A DNA stretch of 64,000 nt from Anoxybacteroides tepidamans (GTDB taxonomy: Bacteria > Bacillota > Bacilli > Bacillales > Anoxybacillaceae). The position numbers and the translations under genes were made by a program. The first letter of the stretch is position 1, and every line of letters begins with the position of its first letter. The notes beneath the pieces are model-generated. The model did not search any database, was not told the origin of the DNA, and worked only from the letters and a program-made list of their open reading frames with translations. Below are positions 55,162-64,000 of the stretch, in pieces. Where the stretch lies: the NCBI RefSeq assembly GCF_014201465.1, contig NZ_JACHEP010000001.1:352833-416832 (forward strand), read 5' to 3'.

Positions 55162-56345
55162 AACATCATCTCCTCTTTTTCTGCTATTTCTTTTGCGCCA
55201 TCACCAATTTTCACGACGTAGAAACTGGCTTCATAGCCGATTTTTTGCGCATATTTCCGTCCGACTTGTTCGATGAAAGAAGGGATGTGTTCGTCTTTAA
55301 CGATGTTCACGGTGCAACCGCCAAAACCGGCCCCGGTCATGCGAGCCCCGATCGTCCCTTCATGTTCCCACGCTGCTTCCACCAACGTATCAAGCTCTGC
55401 TCCTGTCACTTCATAATCATCGCGCAGTGAAATGTGAGATTGTTTCATCAGTTCGCCAAAGCGCCATAAATCCCCGTTTTCCAACGCCTCAGCCGCCCGT
55501 ATCGTCCGTTCATTTTCCGTCACCGCATGACGGGCGCGCTTTTGTTCGATCGCAGAAAGAAGATGCTTATATTGTTCGAACTGTTCGCTCGTAAGATCTC
55601 CGAGTGACTGAATCGGAAGTTGCTGCTGTAACTTGGCAAGAGCCGCTTCACAAGTGGCACGTCGTTCGTTATACGCCGAATCAGCTAATCCACGCTGTTT
55701 GTTCGTATTGGCGATGACAATCGAGCAATCGCTCAGTACTAATGGCAAATAACGGTACGTCAACGTTTGGCAATTTAATAAAATCGCGTGGTTCTTCCTT
55801 CCCATCCCGACCGCGAATTGGTCCATAATGCCGCAATTAACACCGATATAGTTATTTTCTACGTTTTGGCTCATTTTTACAAGATCAAGCATGTCGAGAT
55901 TCGCATGAAATAGCTTGTTGACCATGACCGCTGTTACAAGTTCAATCGAAGCAGATGACGACAGCCCTGCCCCGTTTGGAATATTTCCGTAGTACAGAAC
56001 ATCAAAGCCGCTGTCAATGATAGCACCTGCCGCTTGAAACGCCGCTATAATTCCTTTCGGATAGTTCGCCCAGCCGTGCTCGCCGCTATATGATAAATCT
56101 GCTAGCGGAACCGTAATTACTCCTTTTTCTGGGAAGTTTTGCGAATAAAACCGAACGTTTGCGCTTTTCGTTTTTCTCACCAATGCATACGTACCGATTT
56201 GTAGCGCGCATGGCAATACATGCCCACCATTATAGTCCGTATGCTCACCGATTAAATTCACGCGGCCTGGGGAAAAGAACGTGCGAATTTCCTCTTCGAT
56301 CCCACCAAACCAAGCCATAAAATCAGCTTTTAACTGTTTGATCAT
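55158..56345 (-). CDS. galK: galactokinase
   Basis: 395-residue GHMP kinase that phosphorylates galactose. The galactokinase signature [15 protein letters not shown] is at about residues 28-42, the ATP-binding [15 protein letters not shown] near 118, and the C-terminal [14 protein letters not shown] motif is present. AGGAGG precedes the ATG. First gene of the operon. Upstream, TAGTAAATATTT and TAGTAAAAATTT (about 56375-56400, plus strand) form a direct repeat that may be part of the GalR site. Confidence 0.94.
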   Translation of the reverse strand: MIKQLKADFMAWFGGIEEEIRTFFSPGRVNLIGEHTDYNGGHVLPCALQIGTYALVRKTKSANVRFYSQNFPEKGVITVPLADLSYSGEHGWANYPKGIIAAFQAAGAIIDSGFDVLYYGNIPNGAGLSSSASIELVTAVMVNKLFHANLDMLDLVKMSQNVENNYIGVNCGIMDQFAVGMGRKNHAILLNCQTLTYRYLPLVLSDCSIVIANTNKQRGLADSAYNERRATCEAALAKLQQQLPIQSLGDLTSEQFEQYKHLLSAIEQKRARHAVTENERTIRAAEALENGDLWRFGELMKQSHISLRDDYEVTGAELDTLVEAAWEHEGTIGARMTGAGFGGCTVNIVKDEHIPSFIEQVGRKYAQKIGYEASFYVVKIGDGAKEIAEKEEMML

Positions 56346-56501
56346 CCGTACGCCTCCTAAATTTTTTATATCTTATAGTAAATATTTTAGTAAAAATTTT
56401 ATTAAATAACAATACGATCTCGCCGGTTGAAACAATTTTTTTGTGACAAACGTATAACAAATAACAAATACATCCACGTTATGTATAAAGGGGGCTGTTT
56501 C

Positions 56502-57275
56502 ATGGAAACAAAACAATTTTTAGAACAGGAGTTAAAAAAAATCGAACAATGGGAACACGATCAAAAAGACTTATGGTTTTGGGAAAAGCTCGGACGGCTT
56601 CCGTTTAAAGTATTGGATAAGCTGACACCACCGATTGTACATAAAAAACTCGGACAGCTTTTCGACGAACTCGGCAGCTACATCCAAAGCGGCGGGCAAT
56701 ATCTTGTGAACGATGTAAAAATGCTTGAAAAATTTTCTGTAGCTTCCATTGAGCAAATTGCTCACCTACCGCTGGAAACGATGGACCGCGTTTGCGATGA
56801 ATTAGTCGAATCACGTATTACGTTCGCTCAATACCAAGGAGCGACAACCGGCGTGGGCGGACTGTTTACACTCGCGATCGATATCCCGGCCATGCTAGGC
56901 TTGGCGTTAAAAACATTACAAGAAATCGCCATTGCTTACGGCTATGACCCGAAAGAAAAAAAAGAACGCATTTTCATCGTAAAATGCCTTCAGTTTGTTT
57001 CAAGCGACATTGTCGGCAAAAAAGCGATTCTCGAGCAGCTCACCTCGTTTTCTAACGACCATCAGCAAGTATTTTCCCAGCTGCAAGGCTGGCGGGAAGT
57101 CATTATGACGTTCCGCGATCAATTCGGCTGGAAAAAACTCTTTCAAATTGTGCCAATCATTGGCATTATTTTCGGCGCGATGTTTAACAAAATGTTTATC
57201 GAAGACATTGCTGAAACCGGAAAAATGTTATACCGGAAGCGGCGGATTTTGGAAAAAATAAATTCCGTTGTCTAG
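56502..57275 (+). CDS. EcsC family protein
   Basis: 257 residues from ATG 56502 (GGGGG upstream; an earlier ATG in frame has no RBS). Signature TGVGGLFTLAIDIPAMLGLALKTLQEIAIAYGYDP and a hydrophobic C-terminal LFQIVPIIGIIFGAMFNKMFI match the EcsC/YvbG-type domain. Here it stands alone rather than with EcsAB. Peripheral membrane location likely. Function unclear. Confidence 0.85.
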   Translation: METKQFLEQELKKIEQWEHDQKDLWFWEKLGRLPFKVLDKLTPPIVHKKLGQLFDELGSYIQSGGQYLVNDVKMLEKFSVASIEQIAHLPLETMDRVCDELVESRITFAQYQGATTGVGGLFTLAIDIPAMLGLALKTLQEIAIAYGYDPKEKKERIFIVKCLQFVSSDIVGKKAILEQLTSFSNDHQQVFSQLQGWREVIMTFRDQFGWKKLFQIVPIIGIIFGAMFNKMFIEDIAETGKMLYRKRRILEKINSVV

Positions 57276-57293
57276 GTCCATCTAGACAACGGA
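57263..57293. terminator. hairpin between EcsC and glpD genes
   Basis: TTCCGTTGTCTAG-GTCCAT-CTAGACAACGGAA, perfect 13-bp arms between converging genes. No T tract follows directly, so termination strength is uncertain. Confidence 0.65.
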
Positions 57294-57311
57294 ACGGTTA
57301 CAAAACACAAT

Positions 57312-58964
57312 TTATTTGTAAGCAGGTGTTGTCCCCACCGCCTCTTTTATTGCTTTTTCCAGCTCTACAGTATATGCTCGTTTCTGTTCATCCGACCATT
57401 TCAAGTAATCCGCCATAAAGCGAGTGACGGCGTCTTTCCACGTTCGCACGGATGCGATGTTGAAAAAGAGCGCGCCGGTACGGCGGATGAAGTAGTCGGT
57501 TGGTCTGACGGCCATCTCTTCTTCGATCGCATATAGAAGCGTCGCAAACACCTCGCGCGAAAGACCAGAGTCAGCCTCATAATACTGGCTGAAGGCAAAT
57601 AAGCGGTCGACGTTCGTGCCGTATTGTTTCGCAAGGCGCATGCCCTCCTCTTTTGTAAAGCCATATCGCACTGCTTCTTCCACTTTTTGTGCGATAAAAG
57701 CAGGCAACGCATGAGAACCACCGACAGCGCCGCCGGAAATCGGCAAATGTTTCGTTTGGCAAGGACGGAATGTTAGTCCTTCTTCTTTTTCAAGCTGTTT
57801 GGCGACAAGATCGACAACCGTTTCTGCCATTTTGCGGTAACCAGTTAACTTCCCTCCTGCGATCGTAACAAGACCTGACGGCGATTGCCAAATTTCATCT
57901 TTCCGCGAAATTTCTGATGGGCTTTTTCCTTCTTCGTAAATGAGCGGCCTTACCCCTGCCCAGCTTGATTCGATGTCCTTGGCCGTAACGTGTACAGATG
58001 GAAACATATAATCAATCGCCTGCAACAAATAATCGCGATCATCTTCCGTCATCGTCGGGTTGGCAAGGTCCTCGTCGTAAAACGTATCGGTCGTGCCGAC
58101 GTACGTTTTTCCATCGCGCGGAATCGCAAATACCATCCGCCCGTCTGGCGTATCAAAATAAATCGCCTGCTTGAGCGGGAAGCGCGTCTGGTCGATGACG
58201 ATATGAACCCCTTTTGTAATTTTTAACATTTTTCCATTTTTCGAGCGATCTTTTTCCCGCAACGTATCGACCCAAGGACCCGCGGCGTTGATCACTTTTT
58301 TCGCATATAAATCGTACGTGTTGCCGCTCAGCACGTCGCGGCAACGCGCGCCGATGACGCGACCATTTTCGTATAAAAACTCTTCCATCTTCACATAATT
58401 GACCGCATCTGCGCCACATTGAACCGCTTTTTTCAATACTTCGATCGTCAAGCGGGCATCATCCGTGCGATACTCCACATAATAGCCGCCGCCAAGAAGC
58501 CCTTCCTTTTTTAAAAGCGGCTCTTTTTGAAGTGTTTCTTCTGCGCTTAACATCGTGCGGCGCTCGCTTTTTTTTACGCCTGCTAAATGGTCATACACCC
58601 ACAGACCGATCGATGTGCTCCATTTGCCGAACGTTCCGTCTTTATAAATCGGAAGCAGCATCCACTCCGGAGTCGTCACGTGTGGGCCGTTTTCATACAC
58701 GATCGCCCGCTCTTTCCCAACTTCAGCGACCATTTTCACTTCGAACTGTTTTAAATAGCGAAGCCCGCCATGCACAAGCTTTGTCGAGCGGCTCGATGTT
58801 CCGGCCGCAAAATCTTGCATCTCGACTAACGCCGTTTTCATTCCTCGCGTTACAGCATCTAGTGCAATGCCACAACCTGTAATTCCTCCCCCAATTACTA
58901 ACACATCATAACGTTTGCGGCTCATCTTTTCTAAATATTCTTGGCGCTTTGCAGTTGAAAACAT
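57312..58964 (-). CDS. glpD: aerobic glycerol-3-phosphate dehydrogenase
   Basis: 550-residue FAD enzyme at the membrane that oxidises glycerol-3-phosphate to DHAP and feeds the quinone pool. FAD motif [24 protein letters not shown], then [21 protein letters not shown], and a C-terminal helical domain ([30 protein letters not shown]). GGGGAGGAG fixes ATG 58964. Behind a leader terminator controlled by GlpP; glpP itself is at 63252. glpF and glpK are not between them, unlike in B. subtilis. Confidence 0.94.
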   Translation of the reverse strand: MFSTAKRQEYLEKMSRKRYDVLVIGGGITGCGIALDAVTRGMKTALVEMQDFAAGTSSRSTKLVHGGLRYLKQFEVKMVAEVGKERAIVYENGPHVTTPEWMLLPIYKDGTFGKWSTSIGLWVYDHLAGVKKSERRTMLSAEETLQKEPLLKKEGLLGGGYYVEYRTDDARLTIEVLKKAVQCGADAVNYVKMEEFLYENGRVIGARCRDVLSGNTYDLYAKKVINAAGPWVDTLREKDRSKNGKMLKITKGVHIVIDQTRFPLKQAIYFDTPDGRMVFAIPRDGKTYVGTTDTFYDEDLANPTMTEDDRDYLLQAIDYMFPSVHVTAKDIESSWAGVRPLIYEEGKSPSEISRKDEIWQSPSGLVTIAGGKLTGYRKMAETVVDLVAKQLEKEEGLTFRPCQTKHLPISGGAVGGSHALPAFIAQKVEEAVRYGFTKEEGMRLAKQYGTNVDRLFAFSQYYEADSGLSREVFATLLYAIEEEMAVRPTDYFIRRTGALFFNIASVRTWKDAVTRFMADYLKWSDEQKRAYTVELEKAIKEAVGTTPAYK

Positions 58965-58987
58965 CGTTTCTCCTCCCCTTTCGGAAA

Positions 58988-59046
58988 ACAAAAAGAGACC
59001 ACACCAAACACGACAAGCCTTTGCTTATCATGTATGCATGGTCTCT
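58988..59046 (-). promoter_or_regulatory. GlpP-dependent leader terminator of glpD
   Basis: On the minus strand AGAGACCA ... TGGTCTCT closes a long imperfect hairpin (inner GATAAGC/GCTTGTC) followed by TTTTTG, just upstream of the glpD RBS. B. subtilis glpD has such a leader terminator, bypassed by GlpP with glycerol-3-phosphate, and glpP is encoded in this window. Confidence 0.75.
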
Positions 59047-59106
59047 CCTAATCTCCTGACATCTTATATTAACTTGATTTTTATTATAACGAAAACCGGC
59101 TCATTT

Positions 59107-60567
59107 GCCTAGTAAAAAATTTATTTTTGTTGTTGAGCTTGAGCGCATTGATGTTGATATTAGCGGGTTGCAGCGTTCCAACGATGGACCATTCGTGTAT
59201 GAATCATCCACCAACGGGTGAAACCGATACAGGTTGGACAGCAAAATGAAACGCACCCCATCCAAACATCTGAAGGAAAAGTGGTTATGAATTTGGAAAC
59301 AAAAGAAGTTCATTGTATGTTCAATGATGAGCTGATGGAGAATATATGGTGCTATAATGGGAGTTTGCTCGGACAAGAAATCCGTGTTCAAGAGGGGGGA
59401 TCATGTCGTTATTAATTTAACGAATACTCTTGATGTTCCCATCGCTTCACACCCCGCATGGACTCCCTGTTCCAAGTCAACTACCCCCACTTAGCTAACG
59501 CTTGAAGTGGGGGTCTCCTCGCCAATGGTGACGAAATGAATGACGTGCTAGGAGTGACACAAAATGCTATCATGCTTGGAGAAACATTTATCTATGAGTT
59601 TATAGCGAATACGCTAGGGACTTACTGGTATCATTCTCATCAGGACGGTGTTAACTAGGTGGGAATAGGGTTGTACGGCGCTCTCGTTGTTGAACCGAAA
59701 GATCAGCCGGATTATGATTTGGATAAAATAATCATGATTGATGAGTGGTCATCGCTGGGGATGGATCTCGCTAGAATGCACTAGGGAAACAAAAATGGCG
59801 CAATATGGTAATATGGATGACATGGATCGTGGTGATCATGGCAACATGAACAATGATGCAAGCGCTCCATCCCATGCTGAAATGATGAGCATGATGTATG
59901 ATACGTTAATCATCAATGGAAAAGCATCTCCCGCTATAGAGAACATTCAGATGTCTAAAGGAGATATAATTAAACTTCGATTTATTAATACGGGATTGTT
60001 CACACAAGTGATCGGGATCGCTAGACGTGAATTTAAGGTGATTCATTATGATGGGCAACCAATCAATAAGCCTGAGCTTATATCTATTGCGGCAATTAGA
60101 GCTGCACCGGCTGTTGAAATTCAGATTTTGGTGCAATTAAAAAGGAATTTGATATGGTATTGGGAACAGATGATGGTGGTGAGACATTCACGATTAACAG
60201 CAAACAAATGTCGGATAAAGACTTTCAAAGCATAAAATATACGAAATGGAAGAAGGAAATGTTGTGAAAGTCACTATTGTCCATGATACCGATGTTGATC
60301 ATCCGATGCATCTTCACGGACATTTCTTCTATATCCTGTCTAGGAATGGAGAACAAGTGACGTTTCCCCATTGTCAAAGAAACATTAAACGTCAGACCGA
60401 ATAAATCTTACGAGATTGTTTTTATCGCTGACAATCCGAAAAATTGGATATTTTACTGTCATGAGCTGCATCATGCGCGTGATGGCATGGTTTCAGAAGT
60501 AGTAAGATATTTTAGTTTTACGCCTGCCTTCACGCCAGATTCCAACATCCCCAACAAGCCCAAATAA
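59107..60567 (+). pseudogene. multicopper oxidase, decayed lipoprotein
   Basis: Pieces of one multicopper oxidase in several frames: a lipoprotein signal (LLLSLSALMLILAGCS), VVMNLETKEVHCMFNDEL, VINLTNTLDVPIASHP, GTYWYHSHQDGVN (copper site), YGALVVEPKDQPDYD, and C-terminal HPMHLHGHFF and FYCHELHH, the type 1/trinuclear ligands. At least five frameshifts or stops, and an IS605-type palindrome is inserted at 59477. Family members oxidise Cu(I) or Mn(II) or act as laccases. Not functional as it stands. Confidence 0.8.
59477..59521. repeat. IS605-type palindromic end (PATE-like) in the oxidase gene
   Basis: CCCCCACTT-AGCTAACGCT-TGAAGTGGGGG with TCAACTA before and TCTCCTC after. Such lone subterminal hairpins derive from IS200/IS605 elements. 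It interrupts the multicopper oxidase frame between TPCS and ANGDE. Confidence 0.6.
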
Positions 60568-60698
60568 CCAACCGCTTCACAGACAAATGCATTTGTCTGG
60601 AAGCGGTGTTGTTCGGTAATCCGACAGTTGAAAAATACCGATTACTCCATAAAAGACGAAAACGTTAAAGTTCGAAATTGCATTTATATAATTAAGTA
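60567..60698. repeat. second repeat family, copy F (truncated, inverted)
   Basis: Reverse complement matches the left 130 bp of copy E (TGCAATTT.GAACTTTAACG, ACTGTCGG, ACCGAACAA, AGACAAATGCATTTGTCT, AAGCGGTTGGTT). The GTCACGC and GGCAAGTC hairpins are missing. It begins at the stop of the multicopper oxidase remnant. Confidence 0.75.
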
Positions 60699-60823
60699 TA
60701 GCGGAAGAATGTGATGGAAATGTGAAGTAGTTCAATTGTCTGCTTTTCTTCATAGATTCTTCAAATCTGTGTGTTATGGTGATGATATCAACAATTTTAA
60801 TTTTGAAAAGGAGTGATAAAAGT

Positions 60824-62095
60824 ATGATACTCAATCTGCAAAACAAAAAAGCAATTTTTCTTCGCCATCTGTACGTAGCAGTGTTTTCCGCCCTGCTCGT
60901 CTATTTGTTTTATCTGTCATACTTCACTTGGGGGGTTGAACCCGCCCTGTGGCCCGACTGGGGTAACGACCATCCCTTTTGGCGGGCGTGGGCACACGCT
61001 GCGTTTGTTCTCCTTTTCCTCACACTGATATTATCACCAGCAGCCATACTGTGGCACCCCATTAAACGATTTCTCTCTTGGAGGAGAGAACTTGGAATAT
61101 GGTTTGCGGTGTTATCGTTTGGACACGGTTATGCTATCTGGGATCGTTGGGCAAGATGGGACGTTGCCAGACTATTTGGGTTTGAATATATCGAAGAATG
61201 GGGCAGTTATGTTCTCTTCAGGCCGGAGGTTGGAATCATGAACTTGATGGGCCTTGTAATGGCCCCTATGATCATCTTGCTTGCTGTCACTTCCTGTGAC
61301 AGGGCTGTGAAGTTTCTTGGAACATCTTCATGGAAATGGATTCATGGTACACTAGTCCCTGTCATTTTCTATATTGCTATGCTGCGCGGTACATTATATC
61401 TTTTTTATTTCTTTCAAGCTACGCCTCCTGACTGGAGGTTCTATCCTCGGATCTGGTTCTTGTATGTTTTTCTCGGCATGGGAATTCTTGCTGTCTTGCT
61501 TCAGGCAGCCGCTTTCACTAAGATTGTGCTTCGGCGGAGAAGTGAAAAACGGAAGAACAGTATATTTCAGGTCATCTGTTTGATTGGGGTAGCCGTCATG
61601 TTGGCCATGCCTATGGTACTGATGACAGGAATGGTAGCTTATTTTGACAGCAGGGTGATAAAAGAACCTCCTGCGTTTACCGAACAAACACAACCCCAGC
61701 AGAATTACGCGCCAAACTTTGAAATGGTTATCCGCAACGCAAATCAAAACATTCTGCTTTGGGCAAAGAATCTGGACAGTGAGCCGTACTATCGCCAAAC
61801 GATCGAAATCGCAGGAGAGCCCATCTCACATCAAATTTACCGGTATAGCGAGCGTACGTTGTATTTAACCGAGCTGGATACGAACATGGAGCTTGTGTGG
61901 AATAAGATTGAAAATGTGGAACCCGAAGATATCGGAATTTTGAAGGTGGCCATGGGGCCGGGCGTGTGGGCAAATCAGTATGGAACAGGAGATCACCAGA
62001 TCGGGGAGTTGCAGGTCACCATTCTGAGCGTAGGAGAAACCATTGCCGATGAGGTGTTTGAGATTCCTAGAAATGTGAAGCTGATCGAGCCATAA
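60824..62095 (+). CDS. ferric-reductase-like membrane protein
   Basis: 423 residues from ATG 60824 (AAGGAG nine bases upstream). About eight hydrophobic segments to residue 290, with FAVLSFGHGYAIW, SSWKWIHGTLVPVIFYIAMLRGTLYLF and other histidines that fit a heme-bearing YedZ/ferric-reductase-like domain. The C-terminal 130 residues are soluble, probably extracytoplasmic. It follows the oxidase remnant and may have been part of a copper or iron redox cluster. No close family name is evident. Confidence 0.65.
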   Translation: MILNLQNKKAIFLRHLYVAVFSALLVYLFYLSYFTWGVEPALWPDWGNDHPFWRAWAHAAFVLLFLTLILSPAAILWHPIKRFLSWRRELGIWFAVLSFGHGYAIWDRWARWDVARLFGFEYIEEWGSYVLFRPEVGIMNLMGLVMAPMIILLAVTSCDRAVKFLGTSSWKWIHGTLVPVIFYIAMLRGTLYLFYFFQATPPDWRFYPRIWFLYVFLGMGILAVLLQAAAFTKIVLRRRSEKRKNSIFQVICLIGVAVMLAMPMVLMTGMVAYFDSRVIKEPPAFTEQTQPQQNYAPNFEMVIRNANQNILLWAKNLDSEPYYRQTIEIAGEPISHQIYRYSERTLYLTELDTNMELVWNKIENVEPEDIGILKVAMGPGVWANQYGTGDHQIGELQVTILSVGETIADEVFEIPRNVKLIEP

Positions 62096-62309
62096 TTCAG
62101 AGAAACTTCATTGTTCAGCTGTTTTTAAATACAACAGGCTAAAGCTTATTTGAATTTTGTAACAGTGGACATAGTGGGGAAGTTGATCATATCTATAGTT
62201 ATAGATGATGACAGAAAAAAGTGGCATGCAAGATGTATGATCATATACCCTTGGCTAGTCTGTATAGCATCGTCGTTTTGTGAGTGGTCTGTTTTGCTTT
62301 TGTGTTTCA

Positions 62310-62595
62310 GTGTCACATTACAGGTATGGCCGATATGGTGGCTGCTATGGGGATTGGCATGACCGACGAGCTAGGTATAGGCATGGTTTTGGGCATCATC
62401 CAAGGAAATTATTTTTTTCAGGCAACGGTCTTAGTTAGGCATATTGGCTGGTATTATCTTCGGTTTTTTGTGAGGAATTTCATTTGGACTGGCGGCCATA
62501 GTGGATTGGGATCTCAGCTGGTGTTATCGGTGGAATGATGGGAGCGATGACTCGTGCCATGATCCCTGCTGAACATGACACTGTCTATGATTAAA
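62310..62595 (+). pseudogene. glycine-rich membrane protein, decayed
   Basis: Fragments GMADMVAAMGIGMTDELGIGMVLGIIQGN, a shifted hydrophobic part, and GVIGGMMGAMTRAMIPAEHDTVYD. The glycine-zipper pattern suggests a small multi-helix membrane protein. Several frameshifts. The downstream piece (62590-62845: MIKIIFVLSMGMYVIIYLLL and HSMVEEESL) is also broken. Often such genes lie beside multicopper oxidases. Unnamed. Confidence 0.45.
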
Positions 62596-62842
62596 ATTAT
62601 CTTTGTGTTGTCAATGGGTATGTATGTTATTATCTATTTGCTGCTTCACTAGGAAGCCGATCTCCATCAGAATAGATCAGAACATATGAGATGGATCAAA
62701 ATGATGTTGCCCAAATCTTCTCTGCTCTTTATCATTGTCTGTTTTTTTATTCATGTCTACCAACGCTGGAGCGAATAGGGGCAAAGAAAGAAGTAGATGA
62801 AGCACCACATCCTTCTCACAGCATGGTGGAAGAGGAAAGTCT

Positions 62843-63126
62843 ATAAAATTGCGTCGGATCTCCACCTCCCCAAAGATCGTCTGGATTCGTACCGTTCGTT
62901 TATCTTTTAGGTCATAGCGTTTTTTTTATCTCGTTGCTTGGCTTGCTCTTCATCCAGCCATTCCAATACCTGTTGTAGCATTTCTCCATACGTTTTTTGC
63001 AACATCGAAAACAATTCCGCTTCTAGCTCTTTTAATGTTTGCCCACCTGTGATAAACTGTTGCATAGGACTCTCTTCCCTCCTTTGTGGTTAGGTGGCAC
63101 TTATCACCATACAGGAAGAGAGTCCT
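62843..63126 (-). mobile_element. ISLre2-family (UPF0236) transposase fragment with 5' end
   Basis: Starts at ATG 63065: QQFITGGQTLKELEAELFSML ... QQVLEWLDEEQAKQRDKK. After a frameshift near 62915 it continues KDKRTVRIQTIFGEVEIRRN, then is cut off by unrelated DNA. These are the conserved first 70-80 residues of ISLre2 transposases. Perfect 13-bp arms AGGACTCTCTTCC (63066-63078) and GGAAGAGAGTCCT (63114-63126) flank the RBS (GGAGGG). Confidence 0.8.
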
Positions 63127-63251
63127 TTTTGCATCTTTTTTGCTCATCCTCCTTCTGTTCAAGAAACCTCCCCCTTGAACCATACGAAAGAGGACTTACC
63201 TTCCTCCGACTTTTACTCATACATTTATTTGTGCCGCGATATCTAGCATGG

Positions 63252-63815
63252 CTAGCGCGCGTTTTGATAATGTTCCCACAGCTCTTTTTTCGATGTTGTA
63301 ATCGCGCTCGCTCCAGCTGCTAGCGCGCGTTCAACATCATCGACCGTACGAACAAGCCCTCCAGCAAAAATCGGAACACCTGTCCGTTCCTTCACTTCCC
63401 GGATGACATGCGGCATCGCCCCCGGCATCACTTCAATAAAATCCGGCTTCGTCTTTTCAATGAGCTGATAGCTCTTTTCAAGCGCATGCGAGTCTAAAAG
63501 GAAAATGCGTTGGATCGCCAACACCTTTTTTTGCTTCGCCTTGACGATCACGCTTCCTCTTGTTGAAATCAACCCACACGGCTTGAATTCTTGACATAAA
63601 TATTCCGCCGCATACTCATCGTGACTCAATCCTTGGATTAAATCCGCATGGACGATCAAGCTTTTTCCGCATTGGCGCGCGTAATGGAACACGCTTTTCA
63701 GCTGCGAAAGATGTAGCTCTAACAACACCGCGAGTCCGTATGAACTAGTTAAAAACGTTTCAAAGTCTTTCATTGTTTTGATAGCAGGAATGATTTTTTG
63801 CTGATGAATCGTCAA
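63252..63815 (-). CDS. glpP: glycerol uptake operon antiterminator
   Basis: 187 residues, full length. With glycerol-3-phosphate it lets RNA polymerase pass leader terminators of glp genes. Conserved stretches: IPAIKTMKDFETFLTSSYG, VHADLIQGLSHDEYAAEYLCQ, GLISTRGSVIVKAKQKK, DFIEVMPGAMPHVI and IFAGGLVRTVDDVERALAAGASAITTSKKELW, a TIM-barrel-like phosphate site. The leader it probably acts on lies in front of glpD at 58988. Confidence 0.93.
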   Translation of the reverse strand: MTIHQQKIIPAIKTMKDFETFLTSSYGLAVLLELHLSQLKSVFHYARQCGKSLIVHADLIQGLSHDEYAAEYLCQEFKPCGLISTRGSVIVKAKQKKVLAIQRIFLLDSHALEKSYQLIEKTKPDFIEVMPGAMPHVIREVKERTGVPIFAGGLVRTVDDVERALAAGASAITTSKKELWEHYQNAR

Positions 63816-63827
63816 AAATATCTCTCC

Positions 63828-63992
63828 TCATCCATTATTCTTCACAACATCGACTGTTGCCAAACAAGACGGAGAGATCATCGCCCGCGGCTTGCACGCG
63901 CTTATTTTAATCCCTCGCTTTTGAAATTTCTCAATGACGTGCCGAATGTCCTTCTTTTGGCGATTCACTGCTCCGTGTAAATGGTCTTCCAT
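63828..63992 (-). CDS. small open frame upstream of glpP, unknown
   Basis: 54 residues reading EDHLHGAVNRQKKDIRHVIEKF ... VDVVKNNG, ending in TGA that overlaps the region of the glpP RBS (GAGGAGAG). Basic helical protein without a known domain. It may start further upstream, beyond the window edge. Confidence 0.35.
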   Translation of the reverse strand: MEDHLHGAVNRQKKDIRHVIEKFQKRGIKISACKPRAMISPSCLATVDVVKNNG

Positions 63993-64000
63993 GCCTCTTC

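Overview
The window looks like chromosome of a thermophilic, endospore-forming Bacillaceae, most probably Anoxybacillus or a close (Para)geobacillus relative. The reasons are low-to-moderate GC, AGGAGG-type ribosome binding sites, a Ger-type germinant receptor, a thermophilic M29 aminopeptidase, Firmicutes-type galactose and biotin genes, a GlpP antiterminator, and IS66, ISLre2, IS605/TnpB and IscB elements. No rRNA, CRISPR array or prophage is visible. The genus is an inference.

Layout. 1-6.4 kb: an acyl-CoA dehydrogenase (cut by the window edge) is divergent from a sigma54 activator, followed by an SDR, an acyl-CoA ligase and an AtoE-type short-chain fatty acid transporter. Good -24/-12 promoters precede both arms. 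6.5-9.5 kb: two adjacent frameshifted insertion sequences (IS4/IS701-like and IS66). 9.5-10.5 kb: a winged-helix gene and an SDR remnant. 10.5-16.4 kb: a GH1 glycosidase / ABC sugar importer / LacI regulon. 16.6-21 kb: small genes, a SEC-C protein, a MITE, a broken fic gene and a TnpB element. 21-23.6 kb: germinant receptor subunits A and B without C. 23.8-24.8 kb: a secreted calcium-binding-repeat protein behind a c-di-GMP riboswitch. 25.1-30.6 kb: aldehyde dehydrogenase, lactonase and Fe-alcohol dehydrogenase resembling the blc/attKLM gamma-butyrolactone locus, with its own sigma54 activator and promoter. 30.6-32.5 kb: a CPA2 antiporter.

33-37.4 kb: bioF-bioH-bioC behind a BirA box, with an IscB element inserted into the 3' end of bioH. 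37.5-42 kb: small genes, several pseudogenes, DoxX, an HxlR regulator and AmpS. 42-43.7 kb: 12 tRNA genes and one tRNA relic, all on the minus strand behind a consensus promoter. 43.9-47 kb: a glycosyltransferase and decayed dedA and gtrA genes. 47.2-50.6 kb: PepSY / membrane protein / two-component system. 50.8-56.4 kb: Hsp20 and galK-galE-galT-galR. 56.5-64 kb: EcsC, glpD with a GlpP-type leader terminator, a decayed multicopper oxidase and neighbours, an ISLre2 fragment, and glpP.

Two catabolic loci share one control logic: a PAS-sensing sigma54 activator divergent from, or embedded between, the genes it probably controls, plus upstream inverted repeats. The region is rich in small mobile DNA: two families of hairpin-rich miniature repeats (one leaving 9-bp target duplications), two RNA-guided nuclease elements (TnpB, IscB), and three IS families whose first codons sit beside or inside an RBS-masking inverted repeat. 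Many loci are decayed (fic, dedA, gtrA, sdpI-like, multicopper oxidase, GGDEF). Some single-base frameshifts in homopolymers could be sequencing errors.
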